Shown in pieces: positions 18,147 through 26,084 of a DNA stretch of 56,377 nt. The translations under genes and the position numbers were made by a program. Source of the DNA: an uncultured Acetatifactor sp. (lineage in GTDB: Bacteria > Bacillota > Clostridia > Lachnospirales > Lachnospiraceae); contig CAQUWW010000007.1 of the NCBI GenBank assembly GCA_948896875.1, forward strand, positions 1-56,377, read 5' to 3'. Under the pieces are notes generated by a model, which did no database searches, was not told where the DNA came from, and worked only from the letters and a program-made list of their open reading frames with translations. How positions within the stretch are numbered: the first letter of the stretch is position 1; every line of letters begins with the position of its first letter.

Positions 18147-18647
18147 CTAAATATCAAACATTTCGTCAAATGATATCTTGATATTGGGAAAGTGCACTAT
18201 TTCTAATTCTTCTTTATTTCCCCTGTTTATGGTTTTAAAAAGGTGGTATTGTGGTTCCTGATTTTCGTCATAGTCAAGATTATAAATTTCAATCTCTTTT
18301 TTCTCCCAGTCCACGATCCAATATTCGTCAATTTCCATTTTACGGTAAATATCCATCTTTTCGCCACGGTCATATTTCCTTGTGGAATCTGATAACACTT
18401 CCATCACGAAACGTGGAATGTCGAAAAATGAATTTCCTTTTTTTGCATGTACTCTGCAATTAATAGTTGCATCTGGAATAATTGTTTTTTCTTCTCCATC
18501 AACCATCCACTTGTATTGAACGTTATCAGGATATACTTTGCATGTACTTGCCTTTATTTGCCGATGGACTATTGCTGTAAAATTCATTATCACATCTGAA
18601 TGCTCAATATAGGCTCCGGCCATATCTATTAATTGGAGATTATTCAT
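18147..18647 (-). CDS. Uma2-family putative PD-(D/E)XK endonuclease
   Basis: 166 residues with the Uma2 (DUF820) pattern: IIPDATINCRVHAKKG, then FVMEVLSDSTRKYDRGEKMDIYR and EYWIVDWEKKEIEIY. The Asp, Glu and Lys residues in these motifs are the expected restriction-endonuclease-like active-site positions. The biological role of the family is not settled. It is more AT-rich than its surroundings. The ATG at 18647 lies just downstream of a copy of the GH35 promoter region, so this gene appears to have been dropped into a duplicated GH35 unit. Confidence 0.85.
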   Translation of the reverse strand: MNNLQLIDMAGAYIEHSDVIMNFTAIVHRQIKASTCKVYPDNVQYKWMVDGEEKTIIPDATINCRVHAKKGNSFFDIPRFVMEVLSDSTRKYDRGEKMDIYRKMEIDEYWIVDWEKKEIEIYNLDYDENQEPQYHLFKTINRGNKEELEIVHFPNIKISFDEMFDI

Positions 18648-18662
18648 GTTTTTATTCTACCT

Positions 18663-18739
18663 TTCTTCTTAATAGATACAGTATACCAGATACAGCGCAA
18701 AATTGCCACACTCTATTATACCCATTTCTTCAGTTGTCA
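18663..18739 (-). repeat. 77-bp promoter repeat, copy in front of Uma2
   Basis: Identical at 74 of 77 bases to 20889-20965. It contains a minus-strand promoter, GTGGCA (18709-18704), 18 bp, TATACT (18685-18680), about 35 bases upstream of the Uma2 start. The other copy begins at the lacI-type stop codon and drives GH35. Confidence 0.85.
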
Positions 18740-18799
18740 GGATACGATCTCAAAACCTTTTGCTTCCCGCAAAGCGGGTGTTGGCACACAGCTCTTTCT

Positions 18800-18829
18800 A
18801 AAAGGCTTTCCTTAACCGGAGAGCCTTTT
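18800..18829. terminator. Terminator-like hairpin after GH35
   Basis: AAAAGGCT / AGCCTTTT arms with additional pairing (TCC/GGA) inside, 56 bases beyond the GH35 stop. T-rich sequence is present on both strands. Confidence 0.6.
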
Positions 18830-18884
18830 CTTTTCCCTTAAAAAGACAAAGCCAGACACAAAAGAGCAAAAACTGCAAAAATCT

Positions 18885-20636
18885 CTACCCTACATCCGGC
18901 TTATCCTTAAGCGCAACGCTTTCCGCCACCTTCCCTTCCGTCTCGAAGAGGATAATCTCATTCTCCCCTTCTTTCAAAAGCGGCGCGGGAATGTACAGCC
19001 GCTTCTGGGGTCCGATTTCCCAGAATCTCCCGATGTTGAATCCGTTTACGAACACGCATCCCTTACCCCAGCCGGCGAAATCCAGGAAGGTATCTCCCTT
19101 CTCCTCCACCTGAAAGGTAAACCGGTAAAAAGCCGGCGTCCCGGGCAGATAAGCTCCGGCGAAATCCACCTGCTCCACATGGTCCAGAGGCAGGGGATAC
19201 TGCTCCCAGTGATTGTGCATATGTCCGTTGATCTGCACACACTGGTCGATGCCCTTGCGTTGTCTCTCCATCAGCGGTCCGAAGTTCACCCGGCCCATAT
19301 TCTCCACCAGAATGTCCATCCTGGCATTTTTTTCTATGGAAAGAGCCGGTTCCAGCTTTCTTTCCTCCAGCAGTTCCCTGTCATACAGCGTCGTGACCGG
19401 CCTGTCATCCACCAGAATATTTGCCCTGTCATTGGCACCCCAGAGGCGGATTCTCTCCAGATTCTCCTCCGTGTGGAGTCTGGTCCGGTACAGGATATAA
19501 CCGTAATTCTGTCCCAGCTTCTCCATGGAACAGGGACAAATAGAAGGGACACATTGACTGAGCTTATCCAGCGTGGAGGTCAGACTTACCTTTTCCTTTA
19601 CCTTCAGCGTTCCGTAATCCTTCCTGACAATCTTCGTGGAGAGGGGCACTTCTGAAATCTCCGTATATTTTCCGATGACTTCTTTATACCTGCGGTACTT
19701 CTCCGTAATCTGACCGTCCTCTGTCAGCACCGCATCATAGTCGTAAGAAGTCACATCTGGCGTCAGCTCGTCATAATAATTGGAGCCGTTCATGAATCCG
19801 AAGTTGGTCCCGCCTTCAAACATATAGATGTTGACATGGCCCAGCTCCAGCATTTTGTCCAGGTCCTTGACGCTCTCCTCCAGGTTACCTCTCATATGGC
19901 CGCCGTTGCCCCAGTGGTCGAACCATCCCACCCAGAATTCCGTGCACATCAGCGGACCACCGTCCGTATATTTTGCCAGCGTGTCAAAACGCTCCTCTGT
20001 CCGGGAGCCGAAGTTCCCCGTGGGCAGGGCGCCGGAAAGTTTCCCCGCATTCAGGCTCTCCGGGAAAGGGCCGTCGGAAGTCACAAGGGGCACTTCCACG
20101 CCGTTCTGAGTCATCAGCCTTCTCATCTCTTCCAGATAGGTGCGGTCATTGGCATAGTAACCGTACTCGTTTTCCACCTGCATCAGAATAACCGGACCTC
20201 CCTTCGTACACTGCCAGGGTGTCAGTCTGGGAAGCAACTCTCTGTAATATTCCTCCACATGGCGCAGGAAAGCAGGATCATTTACCCGAAGCCGCATGCC
20301 ATCCTCCCGCAGCAACCAGGCCGGAAGTCCCCCGAATTCCCACTCCGCACAGATATAGGGAGAGGGCCGCAGAATTACATACAGTCCCAGATCCCGGGCC
20401 AGCCGGATAAACCTGTCAATGTCCAGAATTCCTTCAAAGCAGAATTCTCCTTTTTCCCGCTCATGCAGATTCCAGGGGATGTAGGTTTCCACCGTATTGC
20501 ACCCCAGATTCTTAAGCTTTTCCAGCCTGTCCTGCCAATACTCCGGAACTGTCCGGAAATAGTGGAAGGCACCGGAAATGATTTTCACCGGTTTGCCGTC
20601 CATGTAAAAATTGTCTCTGATTTCAAAATTGCTCAT
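18885..20636 (-). CDS. Beta-galactosidase, glycoside hydrolase family 35
   Basis: 583 residues, a usual length for bacterial GH35. The TIM barrel starts at once (GKPVKIISGAFHYFR) with no signal peptide, so the enzyme is cytoplasmic. The acid/base Glu lies in VILMQVENEYGYY (about 187) and the nucleophile Glu in LMCTEFWVGWFDHWG (about 232). C-terminal jelly-roll domains end with GWGKGCVFVNGFNIGRFW. GH35 enzymes release terminal beta-galactose from oligosaccharides. The gene is preceded by a promoter (20906-20935) and a LacI-type operator (20850-20863) and lies between the LacI gene and a terminator. Its last 137 coding bases are duplicated at 17937-18073. Confidence 0.93.
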   Translation of the reverse strand: MSNFEIRDNFYMDGKPVKIISGAFHYFRTVPEYWQDRLEKLKNLGCNTVETYIPWNLHEREKGEFCFEGILDIDRFIRLARDLGLYVILRPSPYICAEWEFGGLPAWLLREDGMRLRVNDPAFLRHVEEYYRELLPRLTPWQCTKGGPVILMQVENEYGYYANDRTYLEEMRRLMTQNGVEVPLVTSDGPFPESLNAGKLSGALPTGNFGSRTEERFDTLAKYTDGGPLMCTEFWVGWFDHWGNGGHMRGNLEESVKDLDKMLELGHVNIYMFEGGTNFGFMNGSNYYDELTPDVTSYDYDAVLTEDGQITEKYRRYKEVIGKYTEISEVPLSTKIVRKDYGTLKVKEKVSLTSTLDKLSQCVPSICPCSMEKLGQNYGYILYRTRLHTEENLERIRLWGANDRANILVDDRPVTTLYDRELLEERKLEPALSIEKNARMDILVENMGRVNFGPLMERQRKGIDQCVQINGHMHNHWEQYPLPLDHVEQVDFAGAYLPGTPAFYRFTFQVEEKGDTFLDFAGWGKGCVFVNGFNIGRFWEIGPQKRLYIPAPLLKEGENEIILFETEGKVAESVALKDKPDVG

Positions 20637-20849
20637 AATTACCTCTCATTCCGCCGCCTATTCTCAACCTTCCCGGTTTTCTCCCGGCAGCTGCTTTTCT
20701 ATGGATGTTTTTATAATATTCAGACACCTTCTCATACAAAGATATTTCAGGTTCCTATAATAATGTCATTATCCCAGGTCTTCGGTGCATAGGTCTTCAG
20801 CATACCCATACTAATTTTCAATGCAGGTAGCTGATACCAATTTGATTTT

Positions 20850-20863
20850 TGCAATCGGTTTCA
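20850..20863 (-). promoter_or_regulatory. LacI-family operator upstream of GH35
   Basis: Reads TGAAACCGATTGCA on the minus strand, close to the LacI/CcpA-type box TGWAANCGNTNWCA. It lies about 40 bases downstream of the GH35 promoter. Similar boxes stand at 22068-22081 and 24750-24763. Confidence 0.6.
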
Positions 20864-20888
20864 TTGGCTTAGAATATCATCTTAACCA

Positions 20889-20965
20889 TTCTTCTTAATA
20901 AATACAGTATACCAGATACAGCGTAAAATTGTCACACTCTATTATACCCATTTCTTCAGTTGTCA
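20889..20965 (-). repeat. 77-bp promoter repeat, original copy before GH35
   Basis: Pairs with 18663-18739 (three mismatches). It includes the stop codon of the LacI gene (20963-20965) and the promoter GTGACA (20935-20930), 18 bp, TATACT (20911-20906). The transcript would have a leader of about 265 bases before GH35, carrying the operator box. Confidence 0.8.
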
Positions 20966-22033
20966 AAGTACAGAAGTTATTCCTTTCCTCACCGGTCCGC
21001 TGCTTCCCCGCACCACCAGCACAGGCTCCATCATCTGCAGTCTGGGAACCGCTTTCCCTTCTATGGCGTGGATGGCAGTCTCCACCAGCTGCCTTCCGAA
21101 ATTTTCATAGTTGTAGTCAATACTTGTCAGCTTCGGCATCATCACCTCCGTAATATAAGTATTGTCATAGCTGACCAGGGAAATGTCTTCCGGAATCCTG
21201 TATCCATGCTCCCAGATGCTGCGCGCAATGCCTGCCGCCGAGAAATCATTGATGGCAATTACGGCCGTTGGAACAATACCGCGGTCCAGCATCCGGTTCA
21301 TTCTCTCATAAGCTCCTGCGTCATCATAAGTGCCGTCTTCCTGGACCAGCTCCGGCCTGAATGTAATCTGATTTCTCCGCAGTATCTGTTTATAGCGCTG
21401 TACCTTTTCAAATGTGGACAGTACGTCAACTCTCCCGCCTACCAGCGCTATTTCACGATGACCCAGCCCCAGCAGATGCTCCATCAGCAAATCCATGGAT
21501 TTCATGGCATCAATCTGCACCTGGTAGCATTGCGTACCGTCCAGTTTCCCTGTCACCACCATGGGCATTCTGCCCGGCAGCGCGTTTACCATTTCCACAT
21601 ATTCCGGATCCGACACCAGATCGTCTACCTTTCCACCCATCTGAATCACCACATCCACCCGCTGCTCCTGGAGCTTCTGCAGATACATTTTCTCTATCTC
21701 GGTCTCTCTCAGAAAATTGTACAACAGTATCGTATAGCCGTATTGTCTGGCCGCCAGTTCACAGGATGCAAACAGCTCGGCATAAAAAGGGTTCCGCACA
21801 TCCGCCGCAATCATGCCAATGGTCCTGCTCCTGGTATCCGCAAGCCCCCGGGCCATTGCGTTGGGTGTAAAATTATACTTTTCAATGAGACGCAGAATCC
21901 GCTCTTTCTTCTCAGGCCGCACTCTGGCATTGTTCGTCAGCACCCGGGACACCGTGGCCGGCGAGACTCCCGCTTCCTTTGCAATATCATAAATTGTTAC
22001 AGGCTTTCCTTCCGTTATTCTTCCCATTTCCAT
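20963..22033 (-). CDS. LacI/GalR-family transcriptional repressor
   Basis: 356 residues. The LacI helix-turn-helix is at about 13-60 (VTIYDIAKEAGVSPATVSRVL, then a hinge helix PNAMARGLADTRSRTIG). A periplasmic-binding-like sensor domain follows with NPFYAELFASC, AVIAINDFSAAGIARSI and DISLVSYDNTYI. It sits between GH35 and GH2 genes and very likely senses a beta-galactoside-derived sugar. The start at 22033 follows AGAGGGA. Its own promoter (22086-22114) has an operator box at 22068-22081, which points to autoregulation. Matching boxes precede both galactosidase genes. Confidence 0.93.
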   Translation of the reverse strand: MEMGRITEGKPVTIYDIAKEAGVSPATVSRVLTNNARVRPEKKERILRLIEKYNFTPNAMARGLADTRSRTIGMIAADVRNPFYAELFASCELAARQYGYTILLYNFLRETEIEKMYLQKLQEQRVDVVIQMGGKVDDLVSDPEYVEMVNALPGRMPMVVTGKLDGTQCYQVQIDAMKSMDLLMEHLLGLGHREIALVGGRVDVLSTFEKVQRYKQILRRNQITFRPELVQEDGTYDDAGAYERMNRMLDRGIVPTAVIAINDFSAAGIARSIWEHGYRIPEDISLVSYDNTYITEVMMPKLTSIDYNYENFGRQLVETAIHAIEGKAVPRLQMMEPVLVVRGSSGPVRKGITSVL

Positions 22034-22067
22034 AATGTAATCCCTCTTGCAGACTCATCTATCTTCT

Positions 22068-22114
22068 TGAAACCGTTTTCTTTTTATCATATGAAATTTA
22101 GAGGATAATGTCAA
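22068..22114 (-). promoter_or_regulatory. LacI-gene promoter with overlapping downstream operator
   Basis: TTGACA (22114-22109), 17 bp, TATGAT (22091-22086) on the minus strand. The operator box AGAAAACGGTTTCA (22081-22068) follows within 5 bases of the -10. The arrangement is nearly the same as at the GH2 promoter, which supports one regulator for both. Confidence 0.75.
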
Positions 22115-22164
22115 GATGCTCCTTGACTTGAGTTCCCATTTTTTGCACGCCATTTTTTTGCACT

Positions 22165-22229
22165 AAAAAAGAAGCGAGTAACCCACTCAAGACTATCAAA
22201 TAGCCAAATGGTACAAAACCGCTTCTTTT
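22165..22229 (-). terminator. Long-loop terminator hairpin after GH2
   Basis: Arms AAAAGAAGCG (minus strand, 22229-22220) and CGCTTCTTTT (22176-22167) end in a run of six T. The loop is about 43 bases, longer than usual. It starts right after the GH2 stop at 22237. Confidence 0.5.
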
Positions 22230-22236
22230 CTTTACC

Positions 22237-24723
22237 TTAACTTGTAAAATCATTGTTGTCAAGCGCAAAATGCAGGCTTCCGCCCGCTTCCATGGATACG
22301 GCGACGGTAATTTCTCCGGCTCCCGCGCGGCGGATAAATGCTGTCAGTCTACCTCTGAAAGTAGTTTTCTCCGGACTGTTACAGGGCGTTACGTCCGACA
22401 GATTTCCGCTCTCCAGGCCGGCAAGACATCCCGCGCCCTCCACCGCCACGGTCAGCTTCCTTTCCTGCCAGCGCACAGGATTTCCGTTTACATCATGAAG
22501 CTCCATCTCCACCTGATACAGATATCCGGTTTCCCGGGACGCAGTCTCCCAGGGCTGTCCTGTCAGGATATCCGGCTGTCTCCACACATGGCAGGTCACT
22601 CCCGTGGCTGTCCCCACAGTGGAAAGACTGCAGCTTTCCCTGCCTTCTCCCGGACCTATTTGCCCTATGCCTGGCGCTGTACTTCCTTCCGCCGTCAGCA
22701 TACCCGGTTCGAAAGGCACCTGAAAGCAATACGCTCCGTCCCCGTTATATCCTTTCTGTCTTCCGATCTCCCGGCCATTCAGTTTCAGTGTCACTTCCGG
22801 AAGATTGGAATAGACCTTCACCACTAACTCCTCTCCCGGGTCATAATTCCAATGCTGTTCCATGGGCCGCCAGTCTTCCGGTCCGTCTGAGACGCGTCTG
22901 GCGGCAAGATAGACAAAAGGTTCTCCGCACCAGAAAGACTTCCGGCGGTAGAATTCCGGCTTCTTATCCCCCGCACAGGTGAGAAGTCCCGCCAGAGAGC
23001 CATGGACAGGCCAGCCGGCTGCTTCTCCCAGATAATCGATACCCGTCCACAGAAACTGCCCGCTGATGTAAGGTTTCTCCTTCACCGCAAGCCATGCGTT
23101 GTAGCCATGGCCATTTTCACTGCCCAGCAGGCTTCTGTCCGGGAACCGGGAATGATCCTTCTCATACAGATGTTCCTTGTAATTGTAACCGATTACATCC
23201 AGTCCGTCGAACAGTCCCGTCTCCGCCGACAGCTCCGGAAATGCCGCCGCCAGCGTCACCGGCCGGGAACTATCCTCCTGCCGCACAATCTCCTCCAGCT
23301 CCCTTGCAATGGCCACCAGCCGAATGGCATTGGGTTTATTCCTGTTATATTCTCTCTCCGCCGCCGGTTTATTGGCGTCATTGTTCCCTGTCATGGACGC
23401 AAAGGAGGGATGACAGTAAGGGTCGTTTGGATAGTCTATCTCATTGCCGATACTCCACAGAATCACCGACGGATGGTTCCGGTCTCTGGCCACCATGGCG
23501 CGTAAATCCGCTTCATGCCACTGGGGGAACTCTTCATAGTACCCCTGATGCCTCGGCGGGTAGACATTATGGCCGGTAGACCATTTGTTTTTGGCATTTT
23601 CCCATTCGTCAAAGGCTTCATCCATCACAAGGAAGCCCATTCTGTCACAGAGTTCATATAATTCCAGCATATGGGGGTTGTGACTGCAACGAATGGCATT
23701 ACAGCCGCAAGCTTTCAATGTCTCCAGCCTCCTCTGCCAGATCTCCGGTCTCATGGCCGCTCCCAGCACTCCGCCGTCGTGATGCACACAGACTCCCTTA
23801 AGCAATGTCTCCACACCGTTCAGGAAGAAGCCCTTCTGCGAGTCAAACCTTATCTGCCGGATTCCCACCCAGGTTTCATCCACCAGATAAGGCTCTTCCC
23901 GCACAGCATACCAGCTGCGCATCCTGTAAAGGTATGGGTGCTCCGGCGACCAGAGCTGTGCCTGTTCCAGGACACCGGTGAGCATGCATTCTTCTCCCGC
24001 ACAGGTCTGCCCTTCCAGAGAAAGGACCGTCTTCCCTTCCTCCGTCTCCAGAACCGTGCGGATGCGGACCGGCAGGCTCTGTGCCTCCCGCCCATTCAGC
24101 TCTGGCGCTGCTTCTGTCCTGTGACATATCCTTATCCTTGCGCGGCCTGTCCGTCTCTCCGAGTCCGTCTCGTCCGGAGCAACCTCCTCCGCCTGAAAAA
24201 AGATACCGTATTCCGCCGGATGTACCGCCTCCTCCACCACCAGAGATACCTTTCTGGTGATGCCGCTTCCCGTGAACCATCTGGAATCCGCAAGATCCGT
24301 ATGGTTCACTTTTACGCTGACCACGTTTTCTGTCTCTCCAAAGGCCGCCGCATGGGTGATATCGTAAGAAAAGGTGCTGTAACCGTAAGGCCGCTTTCCC
24401 AGATAGTAGCTGTTGCACCACACCTGGCTGTTCTTGTAGACACCGTCGAACACAATTTTTATTCTTTTTCCCCGGTATTCCTCCGGCAGCCGGAAGTGGG
24501 CTCTGTACCAGCCGATTCCTCCCGCCAGATATCCTGTTCCACTGGAATAGTCTCTGGAGAACGGCTTCTCCACCGACCAGTCATGAGGCAGGATAACAGA
24601 CCGCCATGCGCTGTCATCATACCCCTTATACCAGGCTTCCTCCGCGGGCTCACGCCACCCGCCGTCCCCTTCCTCCAGATAAAATTTCCAGTTATCCCTC
24701 AATATAATCTGTTTCCTGTCCAT
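22237..24723 (-). CDS. Beta-galactosidase-like enzyme, glycoside hydrolase family 2
   Basis: About 828 residues with GH2 domain order: sugar-binding jelly roll (RDNWKFYLEEG, LPHDWSVEKPF, YKNSQVWCNSYYLGKRPYGY), immunoglobulin-like domain, TIM barrel from about 300 (GVCVHHDGGVLGAA, CNAIRCSHNPH). The acid/base Glu is in ILWSIGNEIDYP and the probable nucleophile Glu in LLGSENGHGYNAW. No signal peptide is visible, so the enzyme is likely intracellular. The ATG at 24723 is chosen because a near-consensus promoter lies within the longer frame to 24801. With GH35 and the LacI regulator it forms a beta-galactoside utilisation locus. Exact specificity could also be another beta-hexoside. Confidence 0.92.
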   Translation of the reverse strand: MDRKQIILRDNWKFYLEEGDGGWREPAEEAWYKGYDDSAWRSVILPHDWSVEKPFSRDYSSGTGYLAGGIGWYRAHFRLPEEYRGKRIKIVFDGVYKNSQVWCNSYYLGKRPYGYSTFSYDITHAAAFGETENVVSVKVNHTDLADSRWFTGSGITRKVSLVVEEAVHPAEYGIFFQAEEVAPDETDSERRTGRARIRICHRTEAAPELNGREAQSLPVRIRTVLETEEGKTVLSLEGQTCAGEECMLTGVLEQAQLWSPEHPYLYRMRSWYAVREEPYLVDETWVGIRQIRFDSQKGFFLNGVETLLKGVCVHHDGGVLGAAMRPEIWQRRLETLKACGCNAIRCSHNPHMLELYELCDRMGFLVMDEAFDEWENAKNKWSTGHNVYPPRHQGYYEEFPQWHEADLRAMVARDRNHPSVILWSIGNEIDYPNDPYCHPSFASMTGNNDANKPAAEREYNRNKPNAIRLVAIARELEEIVRQEDSSRPVTLAAAFPELSAETGLFDGLDVIGYNYKEHLYEKDHSRFPDRSLLGSENGHGYNAWLAVKEKPYISGQFLWTGIDYLGEAAGWPVHGSLAGLLTCAGDKKPEFYRRKSFWCGEPFVYLAARRVSDGPEDWRPMEQHWNYDPGEELVVKVYSNLPEVTLKLNGREIGRQKGYNGDGAYCFQVPFEPGMLTAEGSTAPGIGQIGPGEGRESCSLSTVGTATGVTCHVWRQPDILTGQPWETASRETGYLYQVEMELHDVNGNPVRWQERKLTVAVEGAGCLAGLESGNLSDVTPCNSPEKTTFRGRLTAFIRRAGAGEITVAVSMEAGGSLHFALDNNDFTS

Positions 24724-24749
24724 GCCCCCTGCTCTCTTTCCTTCTTTTA

Positions 24750-24801
24750 TGAAACCGCTTTCTTCCAGATTCATCATAGCTATTTCATCCAAAACTGTCA
24801 A
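24750..24801 (-). promoter_or_regulatory. GH2 promoter and LacI-type operator
   Basis: TTGACA (24801-24796), 17 bp, TATGAT (24778-24773) on the minus strand. The operator box AGAAAGCGGTTTCA (24763-24750) lies just downstream of the expected transcription start, where a bound repressor would block RNA polymerase. Confidence 0.8.
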
Positions 24802-24921
24802 GGGGCAATTCTGCCTGGTTGTCCGCGGCCGCTATATGGCAATCCGGCGTCCAGCAGCGGATTATTGAAAAACGAATTCCCACGCCTGTTACGAAAACAG
24901 CAGTTGATGGAAAATTAAACA

Positions 24922-25863
24922 TTATAACTGCGAGCTGTACCTGCCCCGATCGTCTAAGGGAACTTTTATGGCCTCCATCGCCTGTTCAGCTGTCCATTTC
25001 ATAGTATCCATCAGATTTGCAATAACGGAAAGTATTGCGTTATCTATGCCTTTCTCCATGCCCTCAGCTTTTGCCTTTGCTGTCTCTTCCGCCAGTGTCT
25101 CGGCAATCATTTCGTCGATATCATCCTTCATCAGTCTTCTCAACGCTTCACACATACCCGAATCCCTCCTGATTTTCTCGTACAGACCTTTGTTCGCGGA
25201 GATGCTTATCTGCAGAACCGCATCCGCATTATTCCTGTCTCCAGGGTTTTTCAGTTCCCTGGTCTTCCGTAGAAATGCCCTCACGTCTTCCTCTGCGGCA
25301 GTCCTGGAAAGAATCCTCAGTCCGCTGTGTGTCTCTCCACTTAACCTGCCTGTCACCACAATCTGCGTGTCAAAAAGCACATTGCCGGTGATATAGAAAA
25401 TCCCAGGAAAGCGCTCCTCCGTCACCCTCCCCGACTTCCTCAATTCCTCGAACAGTTCCCTGGGATAATTCTCGCGGAAGATGGATACCGTTATCTCCTC
25501 CGCCGGAATCTGATTCACCATATCGCCCAAGCCTTTGTACAGGCACGCATATCCTACCGTTTTGTAGTAATCGTCGATGGAAAGCCCATCTTTCGGACTC
25601 TTATATTCCACCACATTATATCTTTTGAAAATGCGCCCGATTTCATTCTCTATCCGCACATCCGCCAGCTTTTTGATGATCAGCAGGTCCATCCTCATCG
25701 GCTCCTTGCCCAGAATGTACTCCCGCTGAAACTCCAGCACGTCCTTATCGGAAATCAGTTCAAGCTCCGCGGCTCCGTAGAAGCCCGGGTGCCACCGAAT
25801 CGCCGCCTTTTCGGATGTTCCCCTGCTGGCGTCTTCCTTCGCTCCGGCTAAAGTAAACTCCAT
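24922..25863 (-). CDS. Rpn-like PD-(D/E)XK nuclease-family protein
   Basis: 313 residues. The N-terminal part holds a putative restriction-like core: MRMDLLIIKKLADV (Asp), then RYNVVEYKSPKDGLSIDDYYK with the E-x-K pair. The C-terminal part has the charged helical tail DIDEMIAETLAEETAKAKAEGMEKG typical of Rpn / putative transposase proteins. Such proteins promote RecA-independent recombination in E. coli; the role in Clostridia is not established. The ATG at 25863 follows AGGAGGGG; the longer frame to 25911 lacks a site. It stands alone between the galactoside and bce loci. Confidence 0.75.
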   Translation of the reverse strand: MEFTLAGAKEDASRGTSEKAAIRWHPGFYGAAELELISDKDVLEFQREYILGKEPMRMDLLIIKKLADVRIENEIGRIFKRYNVVEYKSPKDGLSIDDYYKTVGYACLYKGLGDMVNQIPAEEITVSIFRENYPRELFEELRKSGRVTEERFPGIFYITGNVLFDTQIVVTGRLSGETHSGLRILSRTAAEEDVRAFLRKTRELKNPGDRNNADAVLQISISANKGLYEKIRRDSGMCEALRRLMKDDIDEMIAETLAEETAKAKAEGMEKGIDNAILSVIANLMDTMKWTAEQAMEAIKVPLDDRGRYSSQL

Positions 25864-26084
25864 CTCCCCTCCTGTCCAAAGCAGGAGATTATTTCTCCGA
25901 TGAATTACCACATTCTCTTACGAAAAACCTTCTGCTTTTATTATGTTGATAAATTGGTATAAAAGCATAGATTTTCTGAAAAATAGATTTACTGAACCCT
26001 GATTTGGGTGTCTGCGCTTAGAAAGTGTTATGCTTTGTGTCTATCTTACCATATCCGGGGAATTTGTCAACAAAATTTCCCGGC

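Noticed and set aside
23671..24918. 415-codon plus-strand frame opposite GH2
   Set aside because: It lies fully over the GH2 gene, which has clear catalytic motifs; the plus frame shows no family pattern.
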